Assembly (NCBI RefSeq): GCF_900094565.1
Contig: NZ_FMAF01000034.1
Coordinates: 1-60,058 of the forward strand
DNA from: Martinezella lusitana
GTDB lineage: Bacteria; Pseudomonadota; Alphaproteobacteria; Rhizobiales; Rhizobiaceae
Direction of reading: 5' to 3'
Length of the DNA stretch: 60,058 nt
Each line of letters opens with the position of its first letter. Within the stretch, counting starts at the first letter, position 1. Both the position numbers and the translations under genes were made by a program. The notes beneath the pieces were generated by a model, which saw only the letters and a program-made list of their open reading frames with translations, was not told the DNA's origin and ran no database searches. Below are positions 42,746 to 52,190 of this stretch, piece after piece.

Positions 42746-43912
42746 ATGATCAACCACTTGGATATGCCGACGGTCCTCTTCTTACAGAAGACATCTTATA
42801 TCGCCGGAGCGTTGACCTTAGGGTATCTGCGGCTTACCTCGGCCGAAAGTCGCGGCGTAGGACTATTAGCAGCAAGCTTCATTATCCTAGCGACAGGTTC
42901 AACACTTGCAGGATATGCCGAAGTTCATCCCGCGCTTTATGGGCCTCTCAGCCTCATCAACATTGTTCTTGCCGTGCTGGGCTACTGCATGCTGGGATTG
43001 GCATTTATCGTGATCAGCAACCCCGATCGAAAGATATACACCACACATATACTCATCCCCGCCGCACTAACGCTGGCAACGGGACTGATTACAGCGTTCC
43101 ATCTGAACAACACGTATCGGGCGACGACCTTCACTTTTCTCGGTTGCTTGACGATGGCCGCCACGGCGGTTGTCGTGTTTCTCGATGCACATCGCGAGCC
43201 GCTTCCAATTCGGAAACTGATTGCAGCAATACTTGCAGCAGCCAGTCTTCTCTCATTGGTCATGGGTCTGGAGTTCTCGTTCAATGCCTTTCCTCTGCTC
43301 GATGTGGCGAGCGGCTTTTTTCTGATGATCCTTTCCAAGTTCGTGCTTGCGATTGCAATCGTGATTTTCATCAGCGAGCGCCAGCATATCAAGATTAAAC
43401 ACCTGGCCGACCACGACGCTCTCACGGGTCTTTATAACCGTCGCTTTTTCAACGCGAACACGCCCAGTCAGCCCGGCCATGGCGACGCCATTCTCTATCT
43501 AGATATCGATCACTTCAAACAGTTGAACGATCGCTGGGGGCATGCCGCAGGCGACGAAGTTCTCGCGACGATGGCTCGGGCGATGAAATCGATCTTGCCA
43601 CAGTCGGCATTGCTTGCACGTCAGGGGGGAGAGGAGTTCATAGTTTTTCTCCCTGCAAAAGCCGGAGACGCGTTACTCCATGCCGAGCGGATTCGCCAAG
43701 CCGTCGCTGAGCTTCGCTATCCCACACTTGGGGCCGAGATGACTGTGACGACGAGCATTGGTATCGCAAGAGCTGTGCAGGAACATGCGGAGCTCTCGGA
43801 TCTTTGCCGGGAAGCCGACCGGGCCTTGTATTTGGCCAAAGCCGCAGGCCGAAACCGTGTTTGTGACGCCGAACTCAACTCCGTTCCGGAGCATTGTCGG
43901 CGCTTAGGATGA
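42746..43912 (+). CDS. Membrane diguanylate cyclase (GGDEF domain)
   Basis: 388 residues. Six to seven membrane helices (about 10-205) are followed by a GGDEF domain that starts at DHDALTGLYNRRFF and has catalytic GGEEF preceded by LLARQ. It makes cyclic di-GMP from two GTP. The inhibitory-site position five residues before GGEEF reads PQSA instead of RxxD, so product inhibition is probably absent. The start is uncertain: ATG 42746 or 42764, with an open frame from 42713. It may control curli or glycan output encoded nearby, which is inference from location only. Confidence 0.88.
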   Translation: MINHLDMPTVLFLQKTSYIAGALTLGYLRLTSAESRGVGLLAASFIILATGSTLAGYAEVHPALYGPLSLINIVLAVLGYCMLGLAFIVISNPDRKIYTTHILIPAALTLATGLITAFHLNNTYRATTFTFLGCLTMAATAVVVFLDAHREPLPIRKLIAAILAAASLLSLVMGLEFSFNAFPLLDVASGFFLMILSKFVLAIAIVIFISERQHIKIKHLADHDALTGLYNRRFFNANTPSQPGHGDAILYLDIDHFKQLNDRWGHAAGDEVLATMARAMKSILPQSALLARQGGEEFIVFLPAKAGDALLHAERIRQAVAELRYPTLGAEMTVTTSIGIARAVQEHAELSDLCREADRALYLAKAAGRNRVCDAELNSVPEHCRRLG

Positions 43913-43933
43913 TGCAGAACCACGACCAGCCGA

Positions 43934-43952
43934 GGCCGCTTACTAAGCGGCC
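43934..43952 (+). terminator. Hairpin behind the diguanylate cyclase gene
   Basis: GGCCGCTT pairs with AAGCGGCC around ACT, 22 bp behind the stop. No T-run follows, so termination strength is uncertain. Confidence 0.45.
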
Positions 43953-44019
43953 GAAATGACGGCCTTTGAATATGGCAAGCGCTCCCCGACATATAGAAGG
44001 TTTGATGCCAGACATGGCT

Positions 44020-44209
44020 TGCAATTCTGCTTACGGCAGACCCCCTTCTTCACGGAACTGTTCTACCCCGGGACTGGAAGACCACAACTATTGAGCAGTT
44101 CATTCAGGTAGTGGATTCCTGTATCCGCTGGTACAAAGAAAAGCGGATAAAAATATCCCTCGGCTCTCTCAACCCCATCGCATGCCGAAAGAGGTTCGGA
44201 CGAACGATA
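44020..44209 (+). pseudogene. IS3-family transposase relic (last ~60 codons)
   Basis: The frame reads LLHGTVLPRDWKTTTIEQFI, then QVVDSCIRWYKEKRIKISLG and SLNPIACRKRFG-stop. This is the C-terminal end of an IS3-type OrfB (form: YIRWYNEKRIK, SLGSLSPIEYR). No upstream part remains. The stretch from 44210 to 44390 holds nothing recognisable. Confidence 0.7.
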
Positions 44210-44390
44210 TAAAACCAGTCCAAGTTTTTATCCGCATCCCCGAGGGGTCAAATCAAGCCGGAATTCAACAGCCAGACGGCACGCGCTACGATCTCGACCG
44301 AAAACAGATGGTTCTTGTAAATCAGGGCTGCCTCGCTCATGTTGCCAGCTATCGCAGCAATATTGATGAGAAATCAATGTGACAGCAACG

Positions 44391-45383
44391 TCAGCTGATC
44401 TCTACGACTACGCGACCACGGATGCGACCCGCAACGATATCTTCTGCTATTTTCGGCAACGCGGACATCGGCTCAATCCGCGTTAATGCCTGCAGGTGTA
44501 AAGGGTTTAGGTGCTGGCCAAGGATCTGCCAGGCACGTAGACGTTTCGCAACGGGCGCCATAACGGAATCGATGCCGAGCAGTGCCACATTGCGCAAGAT
44601 ATGCGGCAAGACCGTCGCCGGCAGATCTGCGCCGCCGGCAAGACCGCAAGCAGCCACCGCCCCTCCGTAGACCGTCTGGGACAGCACATTAGCAAGCGTC
44701 GTCGAGCCGACGGAATCGACTGCTCCCGCCCAGCGCTCTTTTTGCAGCGGGCCGCCCTTCTCGCTAAGCGCCGCGCGCTCGACGAATCCGGACGCTCCCA
44801 GCGAGGCGAGATAATCATGGGTTTCGGGCCGGCCGGTCGAAGCCGTAACCTTGTAGCCCTTGCTGGCAAGCAGGCTCACAGCCACCGAGCCGACGCCACC
44901 CGCCGCTCCGGTGACCAGCACTTCCCGATCGTCGACGCCGATCGTTCCCCAATCCTCCAGGGCATTGACGCAAAGGGCGGCGGTATAGCCAGCCGTTCCG
45001 ATTGCCATCGCCTGCTCCAGGGAGAACTCCTGCGGCAGCGCAATCAACCATTCCGCCTTGACTCGCTGGTATCGGGAATAGCCGCCCCATTCGGTCTCGG
45101 AAAGACCCCAGCCGTTCAGCACAACCTTGTCGCCCGCAACCCATTTATCCGAGCGCGACTCGACGACAACGCCGGCAAGATCGATACCGCCAACCATCGG
45201 CGTGCGGCGCGCAATCCTTCCCTTGCCGGAAAGGGCGAGACCGTCCTTGTAGTTGACGGTGGAAAACGCAACTTCGACCAGAACGTCATGGTCGGGCAGA
45301 TCGGCCAAGGTCAGTTGTCGGAAGCCGGCCTGCTGTTTGCCATCAACCGTATCGATCACCATTGCCGTAAAAGAATCTGACAT
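44391..45383 (-). CDS. acuI: AcuI/YhdH-type NADPH-dependent quinone/acrylyl-CoA reductase
   Basis: 330 residues of the zinc-free MDR superfamily. Markers of the YhdH/AcuI group are TVNYKDGLALSGKGRI, GIDLAGVVVES, GWGLSETEWGGYSRYQRV and the cofactor loop VTGAAGGVGSVAV. AcuI reduces acrylyl-CoA to propionyl-CoA with NADPH. Here it could also reduce another unsaturated CoA ester produced by the neighbouring operon. AAGGG precedes the ATG. It lies 48 bp behind the GntR gene on the same strand and is probably cotranscribed. The symbol is given by family, not proven substrate. Confidence 0.82.
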   Translation of the reverse strand: MSDSFTAMVIDTVDGKQQAGFRQLTLADLPDHDVLVEVAFSTVNYKDGLALSGKGRIARRTPMVGGIDLAGVVVESRSDKWVAGDKVVLNGWGLSETEWGGYSRYQRVKAEWLIALPQEFSLEQAMAIGTAGYTAALCVNALEDWGTIGVDDREVLVTGAAGGVGSVAVSLLASKGYKVTASTGRPETHDYLASLGASGFVERAALSEKGGPLQKERWAGAVDSVGSTTLANVLSQTVYGGAVAACGLAGGADLPATVLPHILRNVALLGIDSVMAPVAKRLRAWQILGQHLNPLHLQALTRIEPMSALPKIAEDIVAGRIRGRVVVEIS

Positions 45384-45431
45384 GGAATTCCCTTGAACTT
45401 CAATGCTTCTGAGGATGTGAGCCGACTGGGT

Positions 45432-46187
45432 TCAGGACTGCGCCTGCTCGCTCGCCCGGCGGCCGCGCGCATCGAGCGCGGCGCTATAGCTGTCCCGAAC
45501 ATAGGCGAGGAGATTTGTGAGCGCTGCCGTTGCTTCACCGACATCGCGATTGCTGAGCGCCTCAAGGATCCGCTGGTGGAAGGCAACGACCTGGCGGCGC
45601 TCGCGCACCCTGAAGACAATCATGTTCGTGATCGGAATGAAGGATTCGATCACGATGTACATCATCAGCTTCAAGGGGCCATTGCCGGTCGAGTCGACCA
45701 GGGCGCGATGGAACCGTACATCGGAAGCGCAGAAATCTTCGTCGCTGATATCCTGATCCCGCTGCAAGGCGATCTCAGTGGCCATAGCCTGCAATCCCTC
45801 TTCGCTGCGGTTTTCGCAGGCAAGCCGGCAGCAGATGGTTTCCGTCTCAAGCCTTGCGGCAATGATCTCGTCGATATCGAAAGCACCGATACCGACGAGA
45901 AGCGTCGCGGCACCGGTAATCGCCTTCGACAACCCCTCGGGATCGGGTCGCATCACGAAATTGCCGCCTAGGGGGCCGCGGCGCGAATGAATGAGGTTCT
46001 GCGCCGCTAGACGCTTCAACGCCTCGCGCACCGTCGGGCGCGAAATTCCAAAACTCCGGGCAAGATCCTCCTCCGTCGGCAAGCGCTCGTCGATCTTCAG
46101 GCGCCCGTCCAGGATCGCGGACTTGATATTCTCGGCGACCTGCTTGGCGATACCAGATCTTACCACTTCGTCATATCTAAGATTCAT
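45432..46187 (-). CDS. GntR-family (FadR/FCD subfamily) regulator
   Basis: 251 residues. The winged-helix domain reads VAENIKSAILDGRLKIDERL, with PTEEDLARSFGISRPTVREALKRL. The C-terminal FCD domain has metal-ligand-type residues (DVRFHRAL and AFHQRIL). ATG 46187 (GGAG five bases upstream) is preferred over the open frame from 46268. It sits between the AcuI-type gene and the divergent catabolic operon, so it most likely represses that operon until a carboxylate or CoA ligand binds. Confidence 0.9.
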   Translation of the reverse strand: MNLRYDEVVRSGIAKQVAENIKSAILDGRLKIDERLPTEEDLARSFGISRPTVREALKRLAAQNLIHSRRGPLGGNFVMRPDPEGLSKAITGAATLLVGIGAFDIDEIIAARLETETICCRLACENRSEEGLQAMATEIALQRDQDISDEDFCASDVRFHRALVDSTGNGPLKLMMYIVIESFIPITNMIVFRVRERRQVVAFHQRILEALSNRDVGEATAALTNLLAYVRDSYSAALDARGRRASEQAQS

Positions 46188-46246
46188 AGAGCTCCATCCT
46201 TCGCTCGAAAGCATTGATGCCATGCCTTCGTCGAAAAGGCTATAGG

Positions 46247-46289
46247 TATTTAAATATAGGTTTGACAAATATCAGATAGGCGATAACCT
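46247..46289 (+). promoter_or_regulatory. Promoter of the catabolic operon with adjacent AT palindrome
   Basis: TTGACA (46262-46267), 16 bases, then TAACCT (46284-46289) resembles a sigma-70 promoter, with a start near 46296, 24 bases before ATG 46320. The palindrome TATTTAAATA (46247-46256) directly upstream is a candidate GntR operator. The operator is a guess from symmetry. Confidence 0.4.
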
Positions 46290-46319
46290 GCCCTCGATCC
46301 AGATAACCAGGGGAACAGA

Positions 46320-47777
46320 ATGGGCGGATCGATCGACCGGGCGCTCGTCGCACGTCCCTTATCTGCGACGTCTTTGCGGCTCTCAGAATTGTTGACCCGC
46401 CTCCACGGCAGGCTGGACAAGAACGCTGTTGTCACGGGTCCGGATGTCGGTGACGCCTATTGCGCGGACGCAACGGACGAGCGCGGCGTGCGGCCGGCCG
46501 TTCTGTTTCGCCCAAGGGATACCGCATCGGTGTCGGCCATTCTTTCCGTATGCGACGCCCTCGACCAGCCTATCGTCGTGCAAGGCGGACGGACCGGCCT
46601 TGCGGGCGCCGCGCGGCCCATGGCCGGCGAGGTAGCGCTGTCGCTGGAACGAATGAATGCAATCGAACCTGTCAACGAGGATGCCGGCACTGTGATCGCC
46701 CACGCCGGCGCGACCCTGCAGGCCGTTCAGGAGGTCGCAGATATCAATGGCTTCATGTTCGGCGTGGATATCGGCGCTCGGGGCACCTCCACAATTGGCG
46801 GCAACATCGCCACCAATGCCGGCGGCATTCGCGTCCTGCGCTATGGCATGTATCGCGCCCAGGTTCTCGGCCTGGAGGCCGTGATGGCAGACGGCTCCGT
46901 GCTGACCAGCCTCAAAGGCCTTTCGAAGAACAATTCGGGTTTCGATCTCAACCAGATATTCATCGGCAGCGAGGGCACACTTGGCGTCGTAACCCGTGCC
47001 TGCATGCGTCTTCATCCCAAGCCGCAGTCACTGGCAAACGCATTTTGCGCCCTCCCCTCGCTCGGTGCGGCAATCACGCTTCTGCGGCGTCTGCGCCAGA
47101 GGCTCGGACCGTCCCTCTCCGCTTTCGAAGTCATATTCCCGGCTGTTTATGCCGGCGTTCTCAAGCGTACCGCCGCGCCGCCGCCTGTGCCGGCGGGTGC
47201 CGGAATGTATGCGCTCATCGAGATGCAGGGACAGGACGAAGCAGGCGACGAGGATCGCTTTGCCGCTGCGCTGATGGAATGCTACGAGGAAGGCATTGTC
47301 AGCGATGTCGCGGTTTCCCGCTCGCTGCGCGACTACCATGCCATCTGGAATTTGCGCGATGCCGCGAGCGAATTCATTTTCAGCATGGACCATGTCGCGG
47401 GCTTCGACGTCAGCCTGCCCATTTCCGCAATGCAGCGGTTCCTGGACAGGGCCACAGCCAAAATCGCGCATGTCGATCCCGCCGCTTCCATCTACATTTT
47501 CGGTCATCTCGGTGACGGCAATCTGCATTTCCTCGTTCGTACGCACCACTATGACCGCGTCGCGGACGCGACCTTTTCCTGTGTCGCCAGCGAAGGCGGA
47601 TCGATATCGGCCGAACACGGTATTGGCCTTGAAAAGAAGAAGTGGCTGCCGCTGGTTCGCAGCCCGGCCGAGATGGCTGCCATGCGCCGTCTCAAATCCG
47701 CGTTCGATCCCAATAACATCCTCAATCCCGGCCGCGTTTTCGACATGGAACCAACGGCACCGGGGGAGCGCGCATAA
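46320..47777 (+). CDS. FAD-linked D-2-hydroxy acid dehydrogenase (GlcD/D-lactate dehydrogenase type)
   Basis: 485 residues. It has the FAD-binding PCMH domain with VVQGGRTGLAGAARP, DIGARGTSTIGGNIATNAGG and FIGSEGTLGVVTRA. The C-terminal domain has GHLGDGNLHFLVR and SAEHGIGLEKKKWL (metal/substrate site). It oxidises a D-2-hydroxy acid to the 2-oxo acid. GGGGA lies before ATG 46320. The next gene, an indolepyruvate oxidoreductase, begins at the base after its stop, so the product is probably an aryl- or alkyl-pyruvate passed on to that enzyme. Confidence 0.9.
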   Translation: MGGSIDRALVARPLSATSLRLSELLTRLHGRLDKNAVVTGPDVGDAYCADATDERGVRPAVLFRPRDTASVSAILSVCDALDQPIVVQGGRTGLAGAARPMAGEVALSLERMNAIEPVNEDAGTVIAHAGATLQAVQEVADINGFMFGVDIGARGTSTIGGNIATNAGGIRVLRYGMYRAQVLGLEAVMADGSVLTSLKGLSKNNSGFDLNQIFIGSEGTLGVVTRACMRLHPKPQSLANAFCALPSLGAAITLLRRLRQRLGPSLSAFEVIFPAVYAGVLKRTAAPPPVPAGAGMYALIEMQGQDEAGDEDRFAAALMECYEEGIVSDVAVSRSLRDYHAIWNLRDAASEFIFSMDHVAGFDVSLPISAMQRFLDRATAKIAHVDPAASIYIFGHLGDGNLHFLVRTHHYDRVADATFSCVASEGGSISAEHGIGLEKKKWLPLVRSPAEMAAMRRLKSAFDPNNILNPGRVFDMEPTAPGERA

Positions 47778-50700
47778 ATGTCCACTCTGCCCGTCGCCGC
47801 ACACTCCAAAGATCGGCCCACGGCCTCCGCCGTGAAGACGCCCAGCCTCGATGACCGCTACGTGCTCGATCGGGGCAACATCCTCGTTTCCGGCACGCAG
47901 GCGCTCGTACGCCTGCCGATGATCCAGCGTCAGCGCGACCTTGCGTGCGGGTTAAACACCGCCGGCTATGTCTCCGGATATCGCGGCTCGCCGCTTGCCA
48001 GCTTCGACCGCGAAATGGCGCGCGCGAGGAAATATCTCGACGACCATCACATCCGCTTCCAGCCCGGCCTCAATGAAGACATGGCCGCCACCGCCGTCTG
48101 GGGCACGCAGCAGACAGCGATGTTTCCGGGCGCCCGGTATGATGGCGTCTTCGCCATGTGGTACGGCAAGGGACCTGGCGTCGATCGCAGCATGGACGTG
48201 ATCCGTCACGCCAACGCCGTCGGCACTAATCCGAATGGCGGCGTTCTGCTGCTCGTCGGAGACGATCACGGTGCCGTTTCGTCGACCCTACCGCACCAGA
48301 GCGAACATAATCTGATCTCCGCGATGGTGCCGCTCCTGTCGCCGGCCGGCGTGGGGGAATATATCGACTACGGATTGTTTGGCTGGGCGCTCAGTCGCTA
48401 TTCCGGCGCCTGGGTCGGCTTTAAATGCCAGACTGAAATCGTCGAATGCACGGCGACGGTCGAACTCGATCCCGATCGGCCCGCCATCATCTATCCCGAT
48501 GGTCATAGCGACCTCTCATTGCGATGGCCGGATGGCCCGCATGCGATGGAACGGCGGCTGGAAAACAAGATGGAGGCGATACACGTCTTCGCCCGCCAAA
48601 ACAGCATCGACAGAGCGATCTGGGGTAGCACTGCCGGCAAAGCGAGGCTCGGTATCGTTTCGACCGGGAAATCATGGCTCGACCTCATGGGCGCGCTGGC
48701 AAGCCTTGGCATCGACGAGCGTCGGGCCGGCGAACTCGGCATCCGGCTTTACAAGATCGGCATGGTCTGGCCGATCGAACCAGAGGGTCTGCAACGGTTC
48801 GCCTCCGAGGTCGAAACCTTGTTGGTGGTCGAGGAAAAGCGCGCGGTCATCGAAGACCAGATCAAGGCTCAGCTTTTCAACCTCGCTTCAGATCGGCGCC
48901 CAAGGGTCTACGGCAAATTCGGCGTGGATGGTCGACCGCTCTTGTCTGCGGCCGGCGAGATCAATGCGGTCGCGGTCGCAAGAGCGATCGTCTATCTTAT
49001 CGGTGAGGCTCACACCGATCTGCTGGCCAGATCGCGCGATATCGAGGCGCTCCTCGCGGCAAGTGCCACGGAAACGCCGGCGCTGAAACGCGACCCCTAT
49101 TTCTGCTCAGGCTGTCCGCACAGCATTTCCACCCGCCTGCCCGAGGGAAGCCGGGCATCCACCGGCATTGGCTGTCATATGATGGTAATCGGGCTGGAAG
49201 AGCGCAACACCTCGACCTTTACTCAGATGGGCGGTGAAGGCGGGTCGTGGATTGGCCTTTCCCAATTCACCGACGAGAAGCATATCTTCGTCAACATGGG
49301 CGATGGCACCTATTTCCATTCCGGGCTGCTTGCGATCCGCGCCGCGATTGCTGCCAAGGTCAACGCCACCTACAAGATCCTCTATAACGATGCAGTCGCC
49401 ATGACGGGCGGTCAGAAACATGACGGAGAAGTCTCCGTTCCCGGCATTGTCGGGCAGATGCTCGCCGAAGGAGCGGCCCGGGTCGCTGTCGTCGCCGAGC
49501 GGCCCGATGTCTGGCAAGGCAATCTGCCGCGCGGCGTTACGGTCAACCACCGCGACGAACTGGATGTGGTGCAGCGTGAACTGCGCGAGGTGCCGGGCGT
49601 TACCGTGCTCGTCTACGATCAGGTTTGTGCGGCCGAAAAGAGGCGCCGGCGCAAGCGGGGCGCTTTCGCCATCTCCGACAAACGCGCCTTCATCAACGAG
49701 CTCGTCTGCGAGGGTTGCGGCGACTGTTCTGCTGTTTCCAACTGCATCTCCATCGAGCCGCAGGAAACGGAGTTCGGGCGCAAGCGGCGGATCAACCAGT
49801 CGAGCTGCAACACCGATCTCTCCTGCATAAAAGGCTTCTGTCCAAGCTTCGTCACCATCGAGGGCGGGACTATCCGCAAGCCGGACGCCAAGGCAGGCAA
49901 GCCAAGCTTCGACGACCTCCCTCTTCCGGCCATCCGAAAGATCACCGACCGGTCCTACAACATGCTGCTCGCCGGCATCGGCGGGACGGGCGTCATTACC
50001 GTCAGCGCCATACTGTCGATGGCCGCGCACATTGACGGCCTTGCGGTCCAGACTCTCGACCAAACCGGCCTTGCCCAGAAAAATGGGGCCGTCATCTCGC
50101 ACTTGCGGGTCGCAAGGGCGCGAGAGCAGATCACATCCGTACGGATCGGACCGGGGGAAAGCGATCTGGTCCTCGGCTTCGATATCGTCGTGTCAGCGGC
50201 CCAGAACGCCCTGTCCACATTCGCTGCCGGCCGTACCAAGGCCGTTCTCGACGATCATTTCGCGCCGACCGCCTCGTTTGTGCAGAACACCGCAATCGAT
50301 TTTCGCCAGGAAGCGACGGTGAAGGCATTGCGCAGAGCGGCTGGGGACAATGCCATCAGCCTTATCGCCGCGACGAAACTGGGGGCGGCCCTGATCGGCG
50401 ATGCGATCGCGGCCAACATGTTCCTGCTCGGCCACGCCTGGCAGCGTGGACTGGTTCCAATCAGTCTTGAGGCAATCGATGCGGCGATCGAACTCAATGG
50501 CACGGGCATTGCGATGAATCGCGCAGCCTTTGGCTGGGGCCGTCGCTCGGTGGTGGATCCGGAGGCTGTCAAACAGGCCGCCGCAATCGATCCGGACGAG
50601 GCGCCGGCCAGGCAGACGCTGGACGAGATTGTCGCCAAGCGCATCGAGTTCCTGACGCACTATCAAAGCGCCACCTATGCCGACAAATACAGCAAGCTGG

Positions 50701-51296
50701 TGACGACCGCCCGCACTGCCGAGGCCCAACTGAAGCTCGGAGAGGATTTTTCCGAGGCAGTGGCGCGCAACGCCTTCAAGCTGATGGCCTATAAGGACGA
50801 ATATGAAGTGGCCCGGCTGCACAACGACCGGAGCTTCAAGGACAAGATCGCGGCGCAGTTCGAAGGTGATTTCGAGATCAAGCATCATCTGGCGCCGCCG
50901 TTCTTTTCCCGAAGGATCGACAAGCGCACGGGCAACCCGGCAAAGATTGCCATCAGCCACAAGCTCACTTTGCCGGCGTTTTCCGTGCTGGAGAAAATGC
51001 GCTTCGTTCGCGGCACGCCGCTTGATCCGTTCGGCTACACGCATGAGCGTCGCATGGAGCGAAAACTGGCCGCCGATTATGCGGCGTTGATCAACGACCT
51101 CGCAGCAAATCTATCACCGGAAAACCAGCAGCGCGCCATCGCGCTTGCCCAACTCCCCGATCAGATCAGGGGGTTTGGCCCTGTCAAATCAGCATCGATA
51201 GAGCGTTTCGAGAAGAATAAGGCGGCCCTGTTGATGCAGGCATCGAGCACGCCATCGCAACCGGGTGACACCAGCGTAAAAAGGAAAAGCATATGA
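47778..51296 (+). CDS. Indolepyruvate ferredoxin oxidoreductase, fused alpha-beta form
   Basis: 1172 residues. The IorA part has a TPP site (MGDGTYFHSGLLAIRAA and ILYNDAVAMTGGQ) and cysteines CEGCGDCSAVSNC and CNTDLSCIKGFC for iron-sulfur clusters. The IorB (gamma) part begins near residue 720 with LLAGIGGTGVITVSAIL. It converts aryl- or branched 2-oxo acids plus CoA to acyl-CoA and CO2, with electrons going to a ferredoxin-type carrier. No ferredoxin gene is adjacent. The single-chain form of ~1170 residues is usual in aerobic proteobacteria. It is coupled to the gene before (no gap) and the gene after (4-bp ATGA overlap). Confidence 0.93.
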   Translation: MSTLPVAAHSKDRPTASAVKTPSLDDRYVLDRGNILVSGTQALVRLPMIQRQRDLACGLNTAGYVSGYRGSPLASFDREMARARKYLDDHHIRFQPGLNEDMAATAVWGTQQTAMFPGARYDGVFAMWYGKGPGVDRSMDVIRHANAVGTNPNGGVLLLVGDDHGAVSSTLPHQSEHNLISAMVPLLSPAGVGEYIDYGLFGWALSRYSGAWVGFKCQTEIVECTATVELDPDRPAIIYPDGHSDLSLRWPDGPHAMERRLENKMEAIHVFARQNSIDRAIWGSTAGKARLGIVSTGKSWLDLMGALASLGIDERRAGELGIRLYKIGMVWPIEPEGLQRFASEVETLLVVEEKRAVIEDQIKAQLFNLASDRRPRVYGKFGVDGRPLLSAAGEINAVAVARAIVYLIGEAHTDLLARSRDIEALLAASATETPALKRDPYFCSGCPHSISTRLPEGSRASTGIGCHMMVIGLEERNTSTFTQMGGEGGSWIGLSQFTDEKHIFVNMGDGTYFHSGLLAIRAAIAAKVNATYKILYNDAVAMTGGQKHDGEVSVPGIVGQMLAEGAARVAVVAERPDVWQGNLPRGVTVNHRDELDVVQRELREVPGVTVLVYDQVCAAEKRRRRKRGAFAISDKRAFINELVCEGCGDCSAVSNCISIEPQETEFGRKRRINQSSCNTDLSCIKGFCPSFVTIEGGTIRKPDAKAGKPSFDDLPLPAIRKITDRSYNMLLAGIGGTGVITVSAILSMAAHIDGLAVQTLDQTGLAQKNGAVISHLRVARAREQITSVRIGPGESDLVLGFDIVVSAAQNALSTFAAGRTKAVLDDHFAPTASFVQNTAIDFRQEATVKALRRAAGDNAISLIAATKLGAALIGDAIAANMFLLGHAWQRGLVPISLEAIDAAIELNGTGIAMNRAAFGWGRRSVVDPEAVKQAAAIDPDEAPARQTLDEIVAKRIEFLTHYQSATYADKYSKLVTTARTAEAQLKLGEDFSEAVARNAFKLMAYKDEYEVARLHNDRSFKDKIAAQFEGDFEIKHHLAPPFFSRRIDKRTGNPAKIAISHKLTLPAFSVLEKMRFVRGTPLDPFGYTHERRMERKLAADYAALINDLAANLSPENQQRAIALAQLPDQIRGFGPVKSASIERFEKNKAALLMQASSTPSQPGDTSVKRKSI

Positions 51297-52114
51297 GCAT
51301 AGCCGAGGGCTTCGAGACCATCCTCTACGACAAGGATGAACAGGACAAGTTCGCGACGATCACCATCAATCGGCCGGACAAGCTCAATGCGATGAACAAG
51401 ACGACCGTGCGCGAGATCGACCGCGCCGTTGCGCTGGCCGTCGCCGACAAGGACGTCAACGCACTGGTGATCACCGGTGCCGGCCGCGCGTTTTCTTCCG
51501 GTTATGACCTGCAAGGCGCAGACTATGACGTCAGCATCGAGGACTGGCATGCCGACATGTCGGAAAATGCCCAGGCGCTTCTGAATATCTGGAAGGCGCC
51601 GATCCCCGTCATCGCCTCGGTGAACGGCTATGCGCTTGCCGGCGCGCTCGAACTCGTCATGTCGTGCGATCTGGCGATCGCTGCCGATAACGCCAAGTTC
51701 GGCGAGCCGGAAGTCCGTCACAATTCCGGTCCGCCTGCCCTCTTCATGCCATGGCTGCTGGCCACCCGCGACGTGCGCTGGCTGATGTACACGGGCGATC
51801 TGGTGGACGCGGAAGAAGCGCTGCGGATGCACCTGATCAACAAGATCGTGCCTGCCGATCAGCTCAAGCAAAAGACCGAGAACCTGGCGCGCAAGCTGGC
51901 ACGCATGCCAGTTCCGGCCATCAAGTTCGCCAAGTCCTCCATCAACAACCAGCAGATCGCCGCCGGCCTGATGACATCCTTCGATTACAACGTGCATGCC
52001 ATCGCCGCCCTCCATGTCAGCAAGGACGGGCAGGAATGGATGCGCAATCTTCAGAAGATGTCGCTGAAGGAATATCTCGAATTTCGCGACGCACCCTTCA
52101 AGGGGCTCGACTGA
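51293..52114 (+). CDS. Enoyl-CoA hydratase/isomerase family protein
   Basis: 273 residues of the crotonase fold. It has ATITINRPDKLNAMNKTT, the oxyanion segment RAFSSGYDLQGADY, VNGYALAGALELVMSCDLAIA and FGEPEVRHNSGP. The catalytic glutamates of enoyl-CoA hydratase are not both in the expected form, so isomerase or other crotonase activity is possible. The ATG overlaps the previous stop by 4 bp, so it is translated with the oxidoreductase and should act on its acyl-CoA product or a derivative. Confidence 0.88.
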   Translation: MSIAEGFETILYDKDEQDKFATITINRPDKLNAMNKTTVREIDRAVALAVADKDVNALVITGAGRAFSSGYDLQGADYDVSIEDWHADMSENAQALLNIWKAPIPVIASVNGYALAGALELVMSCDLAIAADNAKFGEPEVRHNSGPPALFMPWLLATRDVRWLMYTGDLVDAEEALRMHLINKIVPADQLKQKTENLARKLARMPVPAIKFAKSSINNQQIAAGLMTSFDYNVHAIAALHVSKDGQEWMRNLQKMSLKEYLEFRDAPFKGLD

Positions 52115-52190
52115 CATCATCTTCCTCGCTGGTTTGGCGATGCACAGCCACAACAACATGGCTGTATTTAACTCCGGAAAGGATCAGACA

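Noticed and set aside
44182..44382. Small plus-strand frame (66 codons)
   Set aside because: Overlaps the end of the IS3 relic, has no ribosome-binding site and no family likeness.
50193..51044. Minus-strand frames opposite the indolepyruvate oxidoreductase
   Set aside because: High GC leaves antisense frames open. The plus strand shows cofactor and cluster motifs and gene overlaps.
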